From Oscillospiraceae bacterium (GTDB lineage: Bacteria; Bacillota; Clostridia; Clostridiales; Clostridiaceae): DNA of 10,103 bases. The position numbers were made by a program, and so were the translations under genes. The notes under the pieces are model-generated. The model did no database searches. It was not told the DNA's origin and worked only from the letters and a program-made list of their open reading frames with translations. Positions 6,902 to 10,103 of the stretch are shown in pieces; within the stretch, counting starts at the first letter, position 1, and every line of letters starts with the position of its first letter. Where the stretch lies: contig WQUF01000357.1 in NCBI GenBank assembly GCA_009785875.1, positions 1 through 10,103 on the forward strand, given 5' to 3'.

Positions 6902-6932
6902 TGATTATCCCTCCCAAATTTAGATTTATAAT

Positions 6933-6956
6933 AAAAAACCTCTATTAATTCAGAGG
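6933..6956 (-). terminator. Intrinsic terminator after the antitoxin-like gene
   Basis: Reading the minus strand, CCTCT and AGAGG (arms at 6952-6956 and 6939-6943) enclose an 8-base loop and are followed by six Ts (6933-6938). It lies 20 bases after the stop of the AbrB-like gene. The stem is short (5 bp) but GC-rich for this DNA. The plus strand also ends in CTTTT, so it may work weakly in both directions. Confidence 0.72.
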
Positions 6957-6976
6957 CTTTTAGCGGAATGTATGGA

Positions 6977-7195
6977 TTATTCGATTTCTGTATCAAGTAT
7001 TTTAACCTCCTCAAAATCATCTTTCATTGGAAATGAATTTAGTTCACCAAAAGGGTTTTTAATGCGTGGTGCATACACTATAACGCCATCTACACCTTTA
7101 TAGACAAAAAATTCTTCACCAACGTTAACATTGAGTTCACGAGGTGCAGCTAAAGTTATTGAGTTTCCTACTTTTCGAGCTTTTACAAATTCCAT
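6977..7195 (-). CDS. AbrB/PemI-like antitoxin-type protein, no adjacent toxin
   Basis: The 72-residue protein has an N-terminal SpoVT/AbrB-like swapped-hairpin DNA-binding domain (about 2-45), with KARKVGNSITLAAPRELNV (5-23) followed by GEEFFVYKG and GVIVYAPR. Its acidic tail (EEVKILDTEIE, 62-72) resembles the toxin-binding end of MazE/PemI antitoxins. The ATG at 7195 follows GGAGGT (7202-7207) by 6 bases. It has its own promoter and a terminator directly after it, so it is a single-gene unit. A PemK/MazF toxin would normally follow the antitoxin, but only a terminator and a truncated unrelated gene start are there. It may be an orphan antitoxin, may counter a toxin encoded elsewhere, or may be a stand-alone transcription regulator. 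Confidence 0.82.
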   Translation of the reverse strand: MEFVKARKVGNSITLAAPRELNVNVGEEFFVYKGVDGVIVYAPRIKNPFGELNSFPMKDDFEEVKILDTEIE

Positions 7196-7221
7196 AATGA
7201 TACCTCCGTATTAATAATTAA

Positions 7222-7250
7222 AGTATATATTTAGTATACAAGAATATCAA
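7222..7250 (-). promoter_or_regulatory. Promoter of the AbrB-like gene with an internal direct repeat
   Basis: The minus strand shows TTGATA (7245-7250) and TATACT (7222-7227) with a 17-base spacer, close to the sigma-A consensus. The hexamer TATACT occurs a second time inside the spacer (7233-7238), 11 bases from the first, about one helical turn. AbrB-type antitoxins usually repress their own promoter, so this repeat is a reasonable operator candidate; that part is inference. Confidence 0.7.
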
Positions 7251-7327
7251 TATTTAGTGCTAAGTTATAACTTAATTTATTTTTTGTTATTTATCAGTAT
7301 ATCAAATCTTCTGCTCTTTTTCTAGGC

Positions 7328-7348
7328 TTATCTACAATTTTTTCCACA
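7328..7348 (+). other. Pair of DnaA-box-like 9-mers
   Basis: TTATCTACA (7328-7336) and TTTTCCACA (7340-7348) each differ from the DnaA box TTATCCACA at one position and lie in the same orientation, 12 bases apart start to start. They sit in the gap between the polC terminator and the AbrB-like gene. Two single-mismatch boxes this close are suggestive, but both are AT-rich words in AT-rich DNA, and there is no sign of an origin such as dnaA, dnaN or a box cluster. Confidence 0.3.
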
Positions 7349-7361
7349 AACTATTTTAAAC

Positions 7362-7389
7362 AAAAAAATAACTGAGAACAATCTCAGTT
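7362..7389 (-). terminator. Intrinsic terminator for polC
   Basis: On the minus strand AACTGAG and CTCAGTT form a perfect 7-bp stem (7383-7389 with 7370-7376) around a 6-base loop. One A and then seven Ts (7362-7368) follow. It is the first good terminator after the polC stop at 7588, leaving a 3' untranslated region of about 200 bases. Confidence 0.85.
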
Positions 7390-7587
7390 TATATTTAAGG
7401 AGGGTCCAAAAAGTATTTTCTCTATTTATCTTGTTTCAATCCACATCCAAGTTATATCATGATTTATCATATCATATACACTTGAATTTGGAAAGATCTT
7501 TTATCTTAAATACTATTACTTTTCTTGGTTACAATATTATTATAAAATTTAAATGTGATGAATTTGTTAAGATTTGTTGATGATTTT
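7390..7587. other. AT-rich polC 3' untranslated stretch
   Basis: No gene is visible on either strand between the polC stop and its terminator. The stretch holds a lone GGAGGGTCCAAAAAG (7399-7413), which could be a ribosome binding site without a start codon or one end of a lost insertion sequence; I found no inverted partner. It also holds a dyad ATGAT/ATCAT within 7459-7470 and the 10-bp palindrome AAAGATCTTT (7493-7502). Together with 7209-7369 (promoter and DnaA-like boxes) it makes up the gap between the two genes. Confidence 0.55.
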
Positions 7588-10103
7588 TTAAAATAAACTA
7601 AGTTGATTCCTCTCGCTGAGGTTATTTAAGGATCCATGGTTATAAAGTGTTTCGATAGCTGTTTTGGTAAGCTTTGCTCTCATCTTTAAATCCTCAATTG
7701 ATAAAAATTCTCCCATATCCCTCGCTTCCATTATGCCTTTTGCTGCATTTTCTCCAACTCCCTGAAGCGAACTAAAAGGTGGAATTAAGCTGTTTCCGTC
7801 TATTAAAAATTTTGATCTATGAGATTTATAAAGATCGACTTTTAAAAATCTAAACCCTCGTTTATACATCTCATAGCAAATCTCTAAAATGGTAAATAAG
7901 TTTTTATCCTTTGCAGTGGCATTGTTTCCAAGCTTATTTATTTCATCCATTTTGTTCTTCATGGTCCCTTCGCCTTTTACAATCAATTCAGCATCAAAAT
8001 CAGCACTTCTAACGCTAAAATATGTAGCATAATAAGCCAATGGATAATAGACTTTAAAATAAGCAATCCTTACAGCCATCATCACATATGCAACGGCATG
8101 GCCTAGTGGAAACATGTATTTAATCCTCTTACAGGACTCGATATACCAATCTGGAACATCGTGCTCTTTTAAAATCTTTTCATCATCTTCGCTAAGACCT
8201 TTCCCCTTTCTGACCTTTTCCATTATAGTAAAGGATGTTTTAGGCTCTAGACCTTTATATAATAGATAAACCATTATGCCATCTCTCGTTGCAATGCAGT
8301 CCTTAAGTGTCGTAAATCCTTCCTTTATAAAGTATTGAGCATTATTTATCCATACATCGGTTCCGTGTGAAAGCCCAGATATCCTCACAAGATCAGAAAA
8401 AGTCTTGGGCTTTGTTTCTAAAAGCATCTGCCTTACAAATTTGGTTCCAAATTCAGGAATACCGAGGCAGCCAAGCTCACACCCCAGTTCTTCCTTTGTT
8501 ATCCCTAGAGCTTCTGTAGATGTAAATAAACTCAAAACTTTCGAATCTGCAAGTGGAATTGATTTTGGATCTATGCCTGTTAAATCCTGAAGCATTCTTA
8601 AAATAGTAGGATCATCATGACCTAAAATATCTAGTTTTAATAACCTGCCGCTTATGGAATGGTAATCAAAATGAGTAGTTATTACACTGCTGTCAGCGTC
8701 ATCGGCTGGATGTTGAATTGGCGTAAAATTATGTATATCATTATCATTTGGTACAACCATTATGCCGCCTGGATGCTGTCCTGTTGTCCTCTTAACTCCA
8801 TTGCATCCTTGAGCTAATCTTTCTACCTCAGCATTTGATGCTTTGATTCCTTTATCTTCAAAGTATTTTTTTGAAAACCCGTAAGCTGTTTTGTCTGCGA
8901 TACTTCCAATAGTCCCTGCTCTAAAAACGTAGCCTTTTCCAAACAATTCTTCTGTATATTTATGTACAACTGGTTGATATTCCCCAGAAAAGTTTAAATC
9001 GATATCTGGTTCTTTATCCCCATCAAATCCTAAAAATGTCTCAAATGGAATGTCAAATCCGTCCTTTTTATATTGAGTACCGCACTTTGGACATATCTTA
9101 TCTGGAAGATCCACTCCAGAAGCCACAGAGCCATCCAGAATAAATTCACTATTTTTACATTTAGGACAAATATAGTGAGGAGGCAACCCATTCACTTCAG
9201 TAATCCCACACATAGTAGCTACAAATGAAGATCCAACAGATCCCCTGGATCCTACTAAGTACCCATCGCTATAGGATTTTTTAACTAGCTTATGAGCTAT
9301 TAAATATAAAACTGCATAGCCATGATTAATTATTGAATTTAATTCTTTATCCAGCCTTTTTTTAATTACATCTGGCAAGTTTTCTCCGTAAATTCTACTT
9401 ACATTTGAAATAGCTATATTTCTTATTTCTTCTTCTGCACCAGGGATTTTAGGAGTGTATGTTTCATCAGGAATCGGTTTTACGAAATCTATCATATCAG
9501 CTATTAACCTAGAGTTAGTTACGACAACTTCATAGGATTTTTCATCTCCCAAGTAAGAAAATTCCTTTAGCATCTCCTCTGTAGTTCTAAAATAAAGCGG
9601 TATATCATCATCTGAATCGGAATAACCCAAACCTTTCAACAAGACCTTTCTATAGATAGACATATATGGATCTAAAAAATGAACGTCACATGTAGCTACA
9701 ACTGGCTTTTCATATATTTCACCTAATCTAACTATCTTCCTGTTTAATTCTCTTAAATCATCTTCAGACTGCAAGCTCCCGTTTTTTATTAAAAACCTAT
9801 TGTTATCGATGGGCTGAATCTCTAGATAATCATAAAATTCTACGATATCCTTTAACTCCTCTTCTGATTTGCCAGATAATATTTCACGAACTAAAAGCCC
9901 ACTTTCACAAGCAGATCCAACTATTAAATCATCTCTATATTTCATGATCATGCTCTTCTTTATCCTGGGTTTTTTATAAAAGCTATTTATATGAGAGTCA
10001 GAGATTATCTCATAAAGTTTCTTAATCCCACTTTGGTTCTTAGCGTATATGATCGTATGATATGTATTTAGTTTTTTAAAATCTATGGTATTTTTAAATT
10101 CAC
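7588..10103 (-). CDS. polC: DNA polymerase III alpha subunit, Gram-positive type, 5' end off window
   Basis: PolC is the leading-strand replicative polymerase of low-GC Gram-positives, with built-in 3'-5' proofreading. The frame is open to the window edge (NTYHTIIYAKNQSGIKKLYE sits near 10000-10070), so the ATG at 9951 is internal. About 837 of roughly 1,430 residues are visible; the OB-fold, exonuclease and start of the PHP domain are missing. In fragment numbering from 10101: the end of the PHP domain with DVHF (139-142), SRGSVGSS (285-292), a zinc module with cysteines 312, 315, 337 and 340, the catalytic PDIDLNFSGEYQ (365-376, Asp 366 and 368), a third acidic site in LKLDILGHDDPT (489-500), and FPLGHAVAY (664-672). 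The last five residues, QLSLF (833-837), are the beta-clamp binding motif. Everything visible is intact. A 200-base untranslated tail leads to the terminator near 7370. Confidence 0.97.
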   Translation of the reverse strand, partial: EFKNTIDFKKLNTYHTIIYAKNQSGIKKLYEIISDSHINSFYKKPRIKKSMIMKYRDDLIVGSACESGLLVREILSGKSEEELKDIVEFYDYLEIQPIDNNRFLIKNGSLQSEDDLRELNRKIVRLGEIYEKPVVATCDVHFLDPYMSIYRKVLLKGLGYSDSDDDIPLYFRTTEEMLKEFSYLGDEKSYEVVVTNSRLIADMIDFVKPIPDETYTPKIPGAEEEIRNIAISNVSRIYGENLPDVIKKRLDKELNSIINHGYAVLYLIAHKLVKKSYSDGYLVGSRGSVGSSFVATMCGITEVNGLPPHYICPKCKNSEFILDGSVASGVDLPDKICPKCGTQYKKDGFDIPFETFLGFDGDKEPDIDLNFSGEYQPVVHKYTEELFGKGYVFRAGTIGSIADKTAYGFSKKYFEDKGIKASNAEVERLAQGCNGVKRTTGQHPGGIMVVPNDNDIHNFTPIQHPADDADSSVITTHFDYHSISGRLLKLDILGHDDPTILRMLQDLTGIDPKSIPLADSKVLSLFTSTEALGITKEELGCELGCLGIPEFGTKFVRQMLLETKPKTFSDLVRISGLSHGTDVWINNAQYFIKEGFTTLKDCIATRDGIMVYLLYKGLEPKTSFTIMEKVRKGKGLSEDDEKILKEHDVPDWYIESCKRIKYMFPLGHAVAYVMMAVRIAYFKVYYPLAYYATYFSVRSADFDAELIVKGEGTMKNKMDEINKLGNNATAKDKNLFTILEICYEMYKRGFRFLKVDLYKSHRSKFLIDGNSLIPPFSSLQGVGENAAKGIMEARDMGEFLSIEDLKMRAKLTKTAIETLYNHGSLNNLSERNQLSLF

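Noticed and set aside
7430..7450. GTTTCAATCCACATCC as a possible CRISPR repeat
   Set aside because: It resembles the start of some clostridial repeats, but there is only one copy, with no spacer periodicity and no cas gene.
8405..8590. 61-codon plus-strand ORF
   Set aside because: It is antisense to the well conserved polC polymerase core and has no independent support.

Overview
The window looks like chromosomal DNA of a low-GC anaerobic Firmicute, most likely a member of the Clostridia. The evidence is the strongly AT-rich sequence, purine-rich Shine-Dalgarno sites before most genes, sigma-A-like promoters with 17-base spacers, a Gram-positive-type replicative polymerase (PolC), citrate lyase maturation genes and a decayed xylanase. 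I cannot name the genus from sequence alone.

Left part (1-4600), minus strand. A compact operon reads from right to left: citC, citX, citG, two half-size DMT-type membrane proteins, then galU. Most junctions overlap by four bases or are separated by about 10. CitC, CitX and CitG are the three dedicated enzymes that build, attach and acetylate the citrate lyase prosthetic group, but the lyase subunits CitD, CitE and CitF are not in the window. The two small membrane proteins resemble ArnE/ArnF-like flippase halves. GalU makes UDP-glucose, so the operon's 3' half points to an envelope sugar pathway. A good promoter, overlapped by an inverted repeat, sits just upstream of citC and moves its start to an internal ATG. 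Downstream of galU is the 5' part of a three-helix membrane protein whose exported tail contains 48-bp (16-residue) tandem repeats that run off the window.

Middle (4683-6011), plus strand. This is a single ParB-like protein with a ParB/Srx domain and a helix-turn-helix, plus unusual N- and C-terminal extensions. No ParA gene or parS-like palindrome is visible.

Scar region (about 6012-7590). It holds an AT-rich stretch, then a broken xylanase remnant: the last part of a GH10 domain, then in another frame the last part of a CBM9 domain, a linker and an unassigned segment. The remnant is fused head-on to the first few codons of an unrelated minus-strand gene that still has its ribosome binding site. 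Next comes an intact AbrB/PemI-type antitoxin-like gene with its own promoter and terminator but no toxin. The gap before polC holds a pair of DnaA-box-like 9-mers and the polC terminator.

Right part (7588-10103), minus strand. This is the C-terminal 837 residues of PolC, from within the PHP domain to the clamp-binding QLSLF tail; the N-terminal part lies beyond the window edge.

I see no CRISPR array, tRNA, rRNA, intact transposase or complete new defence system. The most useful leads are the orphan ParB-like protein, the fused xylanase scar with the antisense gene start, the toxin-less antitoxin, and the citrate-lyase-maturation/flippase/galU operon.
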